NCBI GenBank assembly: GCA_937124525.1
Contig: CAKZLA010000027.1
Coordinates: 1 to 14,311, forward strand
Origin: an uncultured Desulfobacterium sp.
Lineage (GTDB): Bacteria; Desulfobacterota; Desulfobacteria; Desulfobacterales; Desulfobacteraceae
Direction: 5' to 3'
Length of the DNA stretch: 14,311 nt
Made by a program: the position numbers and the translations under genes. Of the stretch, positions 7,441 to 14,311 are shown in pieces; the stretch's first letter is position 1; each line of letters opens with the position of its first letter. A model generated the notes under the pieces. The model searched no databases and was not told where the DNA came from. It saw nothing but the letters and a program-made list of their open reading frames with translations.

Positions 7441-9198
7441 ATGGGAGTCATCTTGGAAATTGATTTAAAGATACGTCATGGGATTTTTCGGTATTTGAAC
7501 CTCAACCATTCCCTTGGGTTTCATTTTTCATCCTACCGGGGGCTTATTTACACGATCATGGTATTTGTCCTCATACCCCTGTTAACACCATGTCCGGTGT
7601 CTGCCGATGAAACTGGCCTTGACCCCCTGGCATCGGCAATGGCCGAATATCTGGAATGCTATCCCCTTGAATTGTTGACATTGAAAGATCAATTGCCCTC
7701 TGCCACATCCCAGAATTTATGCCTGGCCACGATTTACCATAAAAAAGGGTTGTCCCCCCTGTGGGTTACCTCCCAGGGCCCTGGTTCCCGGGCAGCCATC
7801 ATTCTTGATGCGCTGGCCAACGCCCATGAAGAGGGGCTGGATCCTGCTGATTATGAGGTGAAACAAATGCGCGGGCTGTGGAATTCCCTGGAGCCCTCAT
7901 CCCTGGCCCACCTGGATACCCTGATCACCTTTAATTTGATTAAGTATATTCATGATGTGAGCCGGGGACAAATCAAGCTTCGCTACATGGACCCGATTTT
8001 GTTTGCCGAGGCTGGAGATGTTGATTTTGATCCCCTTGCCACAGTGGATAAATCCCTTGGGGTTTCAGACCTTTCTGCATATCTTGCCTCATTGCCCCCG
8101 GCCCACCGGCATTATACAGATTTAAAAAAGGCCTTGAAAATTTACCATAGCCTGGCCCGTCGGGGGGGATGGAAAAAAATTCCACCGGGAAAAACCATCC
8201 GACCGGGTGATGTGGATCAACGAATTCCTGCCATCATAAACCGCCTTGCCATTACCAAGGATTTAGAATTGCCACTGGAGGGGGAAAAAAATATTTATGT
8301 GCCGGAACTGATCCCTTCTGTGAAAAAATTTCAGACCCGCCATGGCCTGAAACCCGATGGTGTTGTGGGACCCAATACCCTGGAGACCCTCAATATTCCA
8401 GTGCACAAGGCAGTTCGTCAGATCATGATCAATATGGCCCGGTGGCGGTGGCAGGAGCATTTTCTGGGTGAAAAATATATTCTGGTGAACATCGCAGGAT
8501 TTGATCTGGCCGGATTTGAAGGGGGGGAGATGAAGATTCGTTTTCCCGTCATTGTGGGTAAATTACAGCATCAGACTCCTGTGTTCAGTGACCGGGTGAT
8601 GTACATTGATTTTAATCCCTATTGGAATATCACCCCCAGCATTGCCCGCAATGAAGAGCTGCCAGGGCTGCGTAAAGACCCCCATCATTTGGTGAAACGG
8701 CATATCCGGCTTTTTTCCAGCTGGAAAGCCGATGCCGTGGAGCTGGACTCCACCACCATGGACTGGAATACAATTTCCCGGGGTCAGATTGCTGGCTTTA
8801 AATTGCGCCAGGACCCGGGTCCCTGGAATGCCCTTGGAAGGGTTAAATTTATTTTCCCCAATAAATATGATGTTTATATGCACGACACCCCCAGCCAACG
8901 TCTTTTCAGCCGTAACAAAAGGAATTTCAGCCATGGATGCATCCGGGTGAGTGATCCCCCGGGACTTGCCCTGTTTATTCTTTCCCATGAAAACAGTCCA
9001 TGGACCCGGGAAAAGATAGACGTCATCTTGAAATCCGGAAAACGAAAAGTTGTTCGTCCGGATGTGTTGGTACCCGTGCATATCACCTACCAGACGGCCT
9101 GGGTTGACAAAGATGGTTTGATTTGCTTTAACAGGGATATCTATAACCGGGACAGAAAGCTGGGACAGGCACTTTTCCCGGGAGATGTACTGAACTGA
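7441..9198 (+). CDS. ldtD: YcbB-type L,D-transpeptidase (murein 3-3 cross-linking)
   Basis: 585 residues, close to E. coli YcbB/LdtD (615). A hydrophobic segment at 35-50 followed by CPVSA-DE suggests an N-terminal signal with cleavage near residue 55. About 34 residues precede it, longer than normal, so the true start could be internal (M40 has no clear ribosome site). Residues about 60-285 are the scaffold region. A peptidoglycan-binding module follows (about 287-325, VKKFQTRHGLKPDGVVGPNT). The YkuD catalytic domain runs from about 346 to 520, with H481 in MHDTP and SHGCIRV giving H498 and nucleophile C500. It exchanges the terminal D-Ala of a donor stem for a 3-3 cross-link in the periplasm. 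The ATG at 7441 has AAAGGAG at 7431-7437, three bases away. It is 34 bases after ispD. The next gene is its likely functional opposite. Confidence 0.9.
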   Translation: MGVILEIDLKIRHGIFRYLNLNHSLGFHFSSYRGLIYTIMVFVLIPLLTPCPVSADETGLDPLASAMAEYLECYPLELLTLKDQLPSATSQNLCLATIYHKKGLSPLWVTSQGPGSRAAIILDALANAHEEGLDPADYEVKQMRGLWNSLEPSSLAHLDTLITFNLIKYIHDVSRGQIKLRYMDPILFAEAGDVDFDPLATVDKSLGVSDLSAYLASLPPAHRHYTDLKKALKIYHSLARRGGWKKIPPGKTIRPGDVDQRIPAIINRLAITKDLELPLEGEKNIYVPELIPSVKKFQTRHGLKPDGVVGPNTLETLNIPVHKAVRQIMINMARWRWQEHFLGEKYILVNIAGFDLAGFEGGEMKIRFPVIVGKLQHQTPVFSDRVMYIDFNPYWNITPSIARNEELPGLRKDPHHLVKRHIRLFSSWKADAVELDSTTMDWNTISRGQIAGFKLRQDPGPWNALGRVKFIFPNKYDVYMHDTPSQRLFSRNKRNFSHGCIRVSDPPGLALFILSHENSPWTREKIDVILKSGKRKVVRPDVLVPVHITYQTAWVDKDGLICFNRDIYNRDRKLGQALFPGDVLN

Positions 9199-9237
9199 CC
9201 TTTGAAGTATGTTTTTTGTATTGTGTGTTTAATCTAA

Positions 9238-9361
9238 CACTACAGCGACATTTAAAATGTTTACATAAAAAAAACCACGTCATTTGGGCTATGATTAATG
9301 CTGATTAAGCTCATGAAAAATCAATTGGCATATGGTTTTAAGTCAAAGTGTCGCTGTAGTG
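9238..9361. repeat. 124-bp element bounded by 13-bp inverted repeats
   Basis: CACTACAGCGACA (9238-9250) is exactly repeated in reverse complement as TGTCGCTGTAGTG (9349-9361), extendable by a G-T and two A-T pairs inwards. Inside, AAAACCA and TGGTTTT form a second, smaller inverted pair. The element fills most of the 208-bp gap between the L,D-transpeptidase and endopeptidase genes. It resembles a MITE or fold-back repeat. I see no clear target-site duplication. It could equally be a transcript hairpin that weakens read-through. Confidence 0.55.
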
Positions 9362-9406
9362 CCAATGTAAAACAATTTAAACTAAGGTTAAAAATACCAT
9401 ATATAC

Positions 9407-9949
9407 ATGAAGATCAAAACAACTCGACGTCAATTCCTCCAGTTTTCTGCCAGCGCCATGGCCGGTCTTTTTGTCAGCTCACCTCTGCTTGCTCTGGCAA
9501 GTACTGGTGGGCAGCGCTCCCTTACCTTTTTTCATACCCACACCGAAGAGTACCTTAAGGTTCGCCATACTCCAGGGCTCAGATCCATTGCTAATCAACG
9601 GAAAATAAATAAATTCCTCAGGGATTTTCGCACCGAAACGGTCCATCCCATTGATCCTGGCTTGCTTGATATCATCTGTGCCGTTCAAAGCCGGGGGGGA
9701 AGCCGTGGTGTCATTGAGGTGATTTCCGGTTATCGTTCTCCTAAAACCAACCGGGAATTGCGGAAAAAAAGTCGAGGGGTGGCCCAGAAAAGTCTGCACA
9801 TGGAAGGCCGGGCCATTGACATCAGAATCCGTGATCTTTCCACCCGCCATCTCAGGGACGTGGCCGTTTATCTCGGTGCTGGCGGCGTGGGGTACTATTC
9901 CAAATCGGATTTTGTTCATTTGGATACCGGAGATTGTAGAACCTGGTAA
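9407..9949 (+). CDS. mepK: Murein endopeptidase MepK-like (YcbK, DUF882, peptidase M15 fold), Tat-exported
   Basis: 180 residues, matching E. coli MepK/YcbK (182). The N-terminus TTRRQFLQFSASAMAGLF is a twin-arginine signal with R7-R8, followed by a hydrophobic stretch and LALAS near residue 32, so the protein is exported folded. The catalytic zinc motif is H131-x2-G134-x3-D138 (HMEGRAID), and H171 is in FVHLDTG. SGYRSPKTNRELR and GVGYYSKSDFVHLDTG closely follow YcbK. MepK cleaves 3-3 cross-links in peptidoglycan, and E. coli also has ycbK beside ycbB. The start at 9407 is supported by the position of the twin arginines. The ribosome site is weak (TAAGG at 9383-9387, too far), so translation is probably modest. 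The 124-bp inverted repeat lies just upstream. Confidence 0.92.
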   Translation: MKIKTTRRQFLQFSASAMAGLFVSSPLLALASTGGQRSLTFFHTHTEEYLKVRHTPGLRSIANQRKINKFLRDFRTETVHPIDPGLLDIICAVQSRGGSRGVIEVISGYRSPKTNRELRKKSRGVAQKSLHMEGRAIDIRIRDLSTRHLRDVAVYLGAGGVGYYSKSDFVHLDTGDCRTW

Positions 9950-10443
9950 GGGCGTTCAAAAAACAACATACCCAACCTTGATGAGTTTCATATCGATTCT
10001 CCAGAGTGCTGAATACAAGAGTGGGTTGTTTTTATTATGACTAAGTCGGCAATGTTGATATAGAGGGCGTTTTTCATCCACCGGTGGACAATTCCTCAAC
10101 CCTTTGACGGGATTTGAAGGGTGGGGTGTTTGTATTTGCTGTTTTCGCAAAATTATCGTCACTATTCTCTAATGAAGTCATTTTTTTATCGCTGTTTGTA
10201 CACCTTTATCACCATTTTTTTTATTTGACTCTTATATGTCTTGTCCGCATGATGTATTGAGCCTCCTATCTCTTTCAACATACTTATAATATTGATGGAT
10301 ATTGTATTTTTGCAGGGGTGTGCCTGTTTGGAGTGATGCGCCTTGTTCAAAGGTATCTTGCGGATGTTTTTTTATTTCCACGGGATGTCATCCATCTGCC
10401 ATGGTGTAAATATCGTGAGAAGCTGTTTTTTTTGCTATAGCAT
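9950..10443. other. Intergenic DNA with no recognisable gene
   Basis: AT-rich stretch with many short T-runs and stops in all frames. I found no convincing coding sequence, tRNA or full terminator. Minor structure: a 12-bp perfect palindrome TCCACCGGTGGA at 10077-10088, a 6-bp hairpin ACCCTT/AAGGGT at 10099-10104/10117-10122, and AATAT/ATATT at 10288-10303. The paired AAAAACAAC and GTTGTTTTT (about 9959-9967 and 10024-10032) are too far apart to be a normal terminator for mepK. Confidence 0.6.
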
Positions 10444-10472
10444 TTGACACTTGTATATAGCATTGGTATTGT
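10444..10472 (+). promoter_or_regulatory. Predicted sigma-70 promoter upstream of the candidate RNA and prkA
   Basis: Perfect -35 TTGACA (10444-10449) and -10 TATTGT (10467-10472, four of six matches) have the optimal 17-bp spacing. The predicted start is about 10478-10480. It lies 350 bases before the prkA start codon, with a terminator in between. Confidence 0.6.
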
Positions 10473-10482
10473 TTAAACAATA
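10467..10482. promoter_or_regulatory. 16-bp perfect palindrome over the -10 and start site: possible operator
   Basis: TATTGTTTAAACAATA reads the same on both strands. It overlaps the predicted -10 hexamer and transcription start, the usual place for a repressor site. The half-site TATTGTTT does not match a regulator that I can name. Confidence 0.45.
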
Positions 10483-10701
10483 GAACTCAATGATTCGTTT
10501 TTTTTACAATGGTCATCTGTGTGTAAGGCCCCGGGTTTGTGTTATGGACATTATCATTGAGAATGCAGGTATTATACTGATAGTGCAAGGGCGATGATAC
10601 TCATGAAACATAAATTCATTCACTTTTTCCAGAAAGTCGTCCTTAAATACAGAATCATTGAGTGTCAACAACCCCTGAGCTAAAGACTTAGGGTTTTTTT
10701 T
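10479..10701 (+). ncRNA. Candidate structured small RNA or attenuated leader of prkA
   Basis: About 220 nt lie between a good promoter and an intrinsic terminator with no reading frame that fits. The ends can pair over a long range: ACTCAATGATTC (10485-10496) is the exact reverse complement of GAATCATTGAGT (10652-10663). Inside are several hairpins: CATTATCA with TGATAGTG (10549-10556/10578-10585, one G-U), ATGAA/TTCAT (10603-10607/10615-10619) and ACTTT/AAAGT (10622-10626/10633-10637). An end-closing helix followed by a terminator is the layout of riboswitch-like leaders and of independent small RNAs. It matches no family that I recognise. Start, end and function are inferred. Confidence 0.45.
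10670..10701 (+). terminator. Intrinsic terminator 130 bases upstream of prkA
   Basis: AACCC-c-TGAG (10670-10679, one bulged C) pairs with CTTAGGGTT (10687-10695) around the 7-base loop CTAAAGA. The run of eight T (10694-10701) begins in the base of the stem. It is either the end of a small RNA or an attenuator that controls entry into prkA. Confidence 0.7.
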
Positions 10702-10831
10702 GCCAGTTTTTTATAAACGTCCAAGAATTCCACTACAGAGTTGCATACAGTTTTCATCAAACAGGTTTTCCGTCATTTACTTTATATATGATCGGCAGCA
10801 AAAAGCCTTGATGCTGCCCAGGGAGGGAACA

Positions 10832-12895
10832 ATGGATGATAAAATTACGTCAAAAACACTTTCCAATCACATTGAGCTTGTAAAAACCGAAAAAAGAACC
10901 TTTGAAGATTGTTTCCAGGGTGTCTCCCGTATGATTTTGAACAGCGGGGTGGATAAAATCAGCGTCAAAGGTCGAACTACCTACCATTTTGACCTTTTCA
11001 GCAAAGGAAAAAAACATCTTGTGGGGATGTACGACGAGATTAATAGCTTTGTCTCCTTTGTGAAAGATGCCTCCGAGGGGGGATCATCCAGGGAAATGGC
11101 CTATGTTCTGGTGGGGGAACCTGGGAACGGCAAAACTTTTTTTGTGGATTACCTTTGTGAATCCTATCGAAATTTTATTTTTCAGCCGGAAAATCGCAAA
11201 TTTACCTTTCGATTCAAAGGACTCGATCAACTGGAGGGGTATGGCAAGATTAGCACCATAGAATCCCAGACCTATGAAGATCCCATGATCCTTGCCATGG
11301 GCCTTGATGAGACAAAGGATGCCTCCCTGGACTACCTTGGTAAACATTATGGGTTTTCCGACAGAGAACTGGACGTACTTATGGGGAAATATCGTCCATT
11401 GGGGGCCTGTTCTTCCTATATCTGGAACCAGATCCGGGAGTATTGTGATGGTGATATAGAAAAGATGCTCTCCTTTATTGAGGTGGTGCGGGTACCCATG
11501 ATTGAGAGTATGGGCACATTGACCGGTAAATATCCGGCCAAGGATAAAATAACCTCCTCTGCCGTGGATCTGCTGGGGGAAGAGTCCATCCAGCGCTTGC
11601 TCCACATCACCGACACCAACAACCCCTATCGCTTTGACTTGAGACGGGGGGCCCTTGCCAGAGTGGCCGGGGGCGGTATCCATTTCAGCGATGAGATTTA
11701 TAAAAACAAGAAAGATCTGGTCCAGGTGTATCTGGGGGTGATCCAGAACAGGAATATTGAAATTGATGGATATAAATGGCCCATTGACACCCTCATCGTT
11801 GCCACCAGCAATAATTCCGAGTTTAATACCTTTCTTGCAGAAAAAGAAGAAGCCCCCATTGTGGATCGCTGTCGCATCTGTTACGTGGCCCACAACACCG
11901 ATTATAAACTCCAGAGCGAACTCACCGCCTATGCCATTGGGGGGGATGTAAAAACCACCCTGAACATGGAAAAGCTGCACCAGGATCCCAACCTGAACTA
12001 TGCGGCATCTGTTGGGGTGGTGCTCACCCGTCTGCCTCGATCTGAAAAACTCACTCCGGTGGAGACCATGAAGCTTTCTGCAGGGGAGGTGGCCGGTGAA
12101 AAGAGCCTTAAAACCCTTTCTGAACTTATTGACACCTTAAATCAAGATACAGATATTACCAAGCGGTTTGGGCAAAAGGGGCTGGGTCAGAGAAATCTTG
12201 GACGGGCCATCCAATTGCTCCTGGAAAGTTCTGAGACCAACGAAGGCACCTGCATGTTTGCCCTGGATATTTTCACCACCCTGGAAAAGGTGGTGTTAGA
12301 CTATGTCACAGAGCCCGGTGATCGCACCAAGTTCATGGAGGATCTTCACACGGCCCGGGGACTTTACCGGGAACGCATCATGACCGAAATATTCAATGCA
12401 TATATGGATGAACCCCTGGCCATTAAAAAAGATGTCATGAACTATGTGAACATGATCATCGGCATTGATGCCGAGCACCTGGGTCCAGACATGATGTGGA
12501 AATATAAAGACCCCCAGTCCAATGAGCTCAAATCCATGAAGATTGATGAGCGCTATATTAAAAATGTTGAAGAACGATTGGGATTGAAAACCGATGAGCA
12601 GAGATCTTCCTTTCGAAACACCATTCGAAAAATATATGGCCAGAAGATCTCCGTGGACCCCAACTATGATTTCATGGATAACCTGGAGCTTGTCAAGGCC
12701 ATCACCGATGTGCGGCTTAAATCCGACATTGCCGGAGCTGGCAGTCTTGTGGGGGCCCTGGCCAATCGCACCAACGAGGAAAATAAAAAACTCCATGACC
12801 GGATGATCACCACCATGATGGATAAATTGGGATATTGCAACACCTGTGCCCAGAAGACCATTGAATATTTTTGCAGTCAGGAGGATGATAAATAA
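10832..12895 (+). CDS. prkA: PrkA-type AAA+ serine protein kinase (YeaG family), divergent
   Basis: 687 residues from ATG 10832, chosen because GGGAGGG at 10821-10827 sits five bases upstream. The frame stays open back to 10700, but the extra 44 residues look non-coding. Residues 65-115 hold VGMYDEINSFVSFVKDA followed by P-loop GEPGNGKT (95-102, K101). Then come GGGIHFSDEIYKNKKDLVQ as Walker B-like region and IDTLIVATSNNSEF as sensor 1, in the order of the PrkA AAA domain. The last roughly 250 residues match the PrkA C-terminal helical domain in layout. Enteric YeaG has 644 residues and a GPVGGGKS loop, so this is a distant branch. Three cysteines cluster at the end (C669, C672, C681). PrkA is associated with stress and starvation responses. 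Its stop overlaps the next start as TAATG, and the three-gene operon order supports the call. Confidence 0.87.
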   Translation: MDDKITSKTLSNHIELVKTEKRTFEDCFQGVSRMILNSGVDKISVKGRTTYHFDLFSKGKKHLVGMYDEINSFVSFVKDASEGGSSREMAYVLVGEPGNGKTFFVDYLCESYRNFIFQPENRKFTFRFKGLDQLEGYGKISTIESQTYEDPMILAMGLDETKDASLDYLGKHYGFSDRELDVLMGKYRPLGACSSYIWNQIREYCDGDIEKMLSFIEVVRVPMIESMGTLTGKYPAKDKITSSAVDLLGEESIQRLLHITDTNNPYRFDLRRGALARVAGGGIHFSDEIYKNKKDLVQVYLGVIQNRNIEIDGYKWPIDTLIVATSNNSEFNTFLAEKEEAPIVDRCRICYVAHNTDYKLQSELTAYAIGGDVKTTLNMEKLHQDPNLNYAASVGVVLTRLPRSEKLTPVETMKLSAGEVAGEKSLKTLSELIDTLNQDTDITKRFGQKGLGQRNLGRAIQLLLESSETNEGTCMFALDIFTTLEKVVLDYVTEPGDRTKFMEDLHTARGLYRERIMTEIFNAYMDEPLAIKKDVMNYVNMIIGIDAEHLGPDMMWKYKDPQSNELKSMKIDERYIKNVEERLGLKTDEQRSSFRNTIRKIYGQKISVDPNYDFMDNLELVKAITDVRLKSDIAGAGSLVGALANRTNEENKKLHDRMITTMMDKLGYCNTCAQKTIEYFCSQEDDK

Positions 12896-14073
12896 TGATA
12901 ACCCTGGATGAACTCCTGGAAAAGGACCGGAAGCGGGAAGAGGACGGATTTAAACGAAAAATTCGTATTGGCCGTATTGTGAAACCTGTCCAGGGCGGCA
13001 GGGAAAGGATCATTGTTGTACCCACCACGGTGGAAGAAAAATTTGTGCATGATGAAATAAGTCTGGACGAAGAGGGCGAAGCCCAGCCCACCGGGGGAAC
13101 CGGTACCGGAGAAGAGGGGGAGGTGATAGGGGAAGAACCCATCCGTCCCCAGGAAGGTGAAGGCGAAGGGACAGGCGAAGGAGATGGGGAAGGCCCGGGG
13201 GAGGGCAGCGGAGGTGAGCATGAGTTTGAATCCAATGCCTATGATCTGGGACGGACCCTGGCCCAGGACTTTGAATTGCCCAACCTGGTGGATAAGGGCG
13301 GTAAAAGAACCCTGGTTCGTTATGTCTATGACATGACCGATCGCAATCGTGGCTTTGGCCAGATACTTGATAAAAAAGCCACCATGAAAAGAATTGTCCA
13401 GACCAATATCAGCCTGGGCAATATCCCGGATGTTTCCAACATTGATGCGGCAAAATTTCTGGTGGCCCCTTCGGACATGATTTACCGGGTGCTTTCCCGG
13501 GAAAAGAACTATGAATCCCAGGCTCTGATTTTTTTTCTCAGGGATTACTCCGGCTCCATGGGGGGCAAGCCCACCCAGACCGTGGTGTCCCAGCATGTGA
13601 TGATTTACTCCTGGCTGCTGTATCAGTATGAAAAGCAGGTGGAAACCCGTTTTATCCTCCATGACACCGAGGCACGGGAGGTGGCTGATTTTTATAAATA
13701 TTACTCCTATAAGGTGGCCGGGGGAACCAAGGTGGTGTCTGCCTTTCGCATGGTCAATGAAATTGTGGAAAAAGAAGGTCTTGCAAGGGATTATAATATT
13801 TATGTTTTCCACGGTACCGATGGAGATGACTGGGACACCGAAGGCAAAGAGGCCGTGGCAGAGCTTGAAAAAATGGTGAACTATGCCGCCAGGATCGGTA
13901 TCACTGTTGCCAAGCACAGTTATGCCAAGGGCAAGGAGACGGAAGTGGAAAAGTACATTGCCGCCTCGGGGCTCCTTGAAAACAAAAAAGATCATATCCG
14001 CATGGATGTGATGCCCGAGGATGCCGAGGACGGCCGGATCATTGAAGGTATTAAAAATCTTTTGGGTAGTTGA
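12895..14073 (+). CDS. yeaH: DUF444 / YeaH-like protein with von Willebrand A domain
   Basis: 392 residues (E. coli YeaH 427). The N-terminal part is charged. Residues about 59-109 are a low-complexity Gly/Glu/Pro linker with repeated GEG units. From about 207 a vWA-like fold begins with LIFFLRDYSGSMGG, whose D217-x-S219-x-S221 is the MIDAS metal motif. GGTKV (T278) and HGTDGDDW (D309) supply the remaining metal-site positions. DUF444 proteins occur in operons with prkA and spoVR, and a link to PrkA signalling is inferred from that. The start codon overlaps the prkA stop by one base (TAATG), and AGGAGG at 12879-12884 is a strong ribosome site. A long minus-strand frame across this gene is a codon-bias shadow. 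Confidence 0.92.
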   Translation: MITLDELLEKDRKREEDGFKRKIRIGRIVKPVQGGRERIIVVPTTVEEKFVHDEISLDEEGEAQPTGGTGTGEEGEVIGEEPIRPQEGEGEGTGEGDGEGPGEGSGGEHEFESNAYDLGRTLAQDFELPNLVDKGGKRTLVRYVYDMTDRNRGFGQILDKKATMKRIVQTNISLGNIPDVSNIDAAKFLVAPSDMIYRVLSREKNYESQALIFFLRDYSGSMGGKPTQTVVSQHVMIYSWLLYQYEKQVETRFILHDTEAREVADFYKYYSYKVAGGTKVVSAFRMVNEIVEKEGLARDYNIYVFHGTDGDDWDTEGKEAVAELEKMVNYAARIGITVAKHSYAKGKETEVEKYIAASGLLENKKDHIRMDVMPEDAEDGRIIEGIKNLLGS

Positions 14074-14134
14074 GGCGATTTCTGTCAAAGAATATACCAG
14101 TCTGCTTGTCTTTTTATCCGTCTTCTACGTTGGA

Positions 14135-14182
14135 CTTTCCCGTACATATAAAAAACTTGTTAAGGGGCACGGGAAAGCCCGT
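14135..14182 (+). promoter_or_regulatory. Two mutually exclusive hairpins between the DUF444 gene and spoVR
   Basis: CTTTCCCGT (14135-14143) can pair with ACGGGAAAG (14169-14177). Alternatively ACGGG (14169-14173) can pair with CCCGT (14178-14182) over an AAAG loop. Both use the same bases, so only one can form. There is no T-run after either, so a terminator is unlikely. They could affect mRNA stability or be chance. Confidence 0.3.
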
Positions 14183-14272
14183 CTTGGGTACGATTTAAAA
14201 ATCCTGAATTTTCTGGAATATTCTTATCCGGTAATTGCTTAACCCCCACCTGGATAAAAGGGGAGGTTCACC

Positions 14273-14311
14273 ATGGAAATAGTTGATCAGCATGTAAAGG
14301 CCATTATGGAG
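14273..14311 (+). CDS. spoVR: SpoVR family protein, N-terminal 13 codons only
   Basis: ATG at 14273 has a strong ribosome site, GGGGAGG at 14260-14266, with six bases between, and the frame (MEIVDQHVKAIME) stays open to the window edge. The start resembles SpoVR N-termini I recall from deltaproteobacteria, and SpoVR is the expected third gene after prkA and DUF444. Only 13 residues are visible, so the call rests mainly on gene order. Confidence 0.65.
   Translation, partial: MEIVDQHVKAIME

Noticed and set aside
9959..10032. Terminator for mepK from AAAAACAAC and GTTGTTTTT
   Set aside because: The arms are 56 bases apart, AT-rich and only nine pairs long, which is too weak for an intrinsic terminator.
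9950..10443. CRISPR array or tandem repeats in the long AT-rich gap
   Set aside because: I found no regularly spaced repeat units, only short T-runs and isolated small palindromes.
10700..10831. Upstream in-frame extension of prkA by 44 codons
   Set aside because: It starts inside the T-run of the terminator, lacks a ribosome site, and the ATG at 10832 has a strong one and a normal PrkA N-terminus.
11084..11980. 298-codon minus-strand frame opposite prkA
   Set aside because: It is antisense to the AAA+ domain of PrkA, with no start context and no motif.
12877..14088. 403-codon open frame on the minus strand across the DUF444 gene
   Set aside because: It mirrors a well-supported gene with clear vWA motifs. 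Its residues (many His, Gly, Phe, Ile) are typical of an antisense shadow, and it has no ribosome site or recognisable motif.
14021..14242. 73-codon frame overlapping the end of the DUF444 gene
   Set aside because: It is out of frame with a strong gene, has no ribosome site and no recognisable motif.

Overview
The window looks like chromosomal DNA from an anaerobic deltaproteobacterium of the Desulfobacter/Desulfobacula kind (Desulfobacterota). That assignment is an inference. It rests on the mix of a class A RNase P RNA, a minimal SufC/SufB-type Fe-S assembly pair with a cysteine-rich SufC tail, a prkA-DUF444-spoVR set, moderate GC content and AT-rich intergenic DNA. All genes I accept are on the + strand.

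Layout. Bases 1-546 are the 3' end of a primary sigma factor gene (rpoD). A consensus promoter follows almost at once, then a tRNA gene with anticodon CAT and a strong hairpin terminator. Next come a Nif3/YbgI-type dinuclear-metal protein, a 383-bp non-coding gap carrying diverged direct repeats, a coiled-coil zinc-ribbon protein, and directly behind it the RNase P RNA (rnpB). Bases 3410-9198 are a tightly packed run: sufC-like ATPase, sufB/D-like scaffold, a long protein ending in an HPr-like domain, ispD, and a YcbB-type L,D-transpeptidase. A 124-bp inverted-repeat element separates this run from a Tat-exported MepK-type murein endopeptidase. An 882-bp stretch without genes follows. It holds a good promoter, a 16-bp palindrome over its -10/start region, a 12-bp long-range inverted repeat and an intrinsic terminator, which together look like a short structured RNA or leader. 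The last operon is prkA, a DUF444 (YeaH-like) vWA protein, and the first 13 codons of spoVR.

How the genes fit together. The suf-like pair would build Fe-S clusters. IspD makes the CDP-methylerythritol intermediate of the MEP isoprenoid pathway, which contains two Fe-S enzymes downstream of IspD, so linkage of the two is sensible. The L,D-transpeptidase and the endopeptidase make and cut 3-3 peptidoglycan cross-links, as their E. coli neighbours ycbB and ycbK do. PrkA, DUF444 and SpoVR are a widely conserved stress or starvation module.

The least explained items are the HPr-like fusion protein between the Fe-S genes and ispD, and the candidate structured RNA upstream of prkA.
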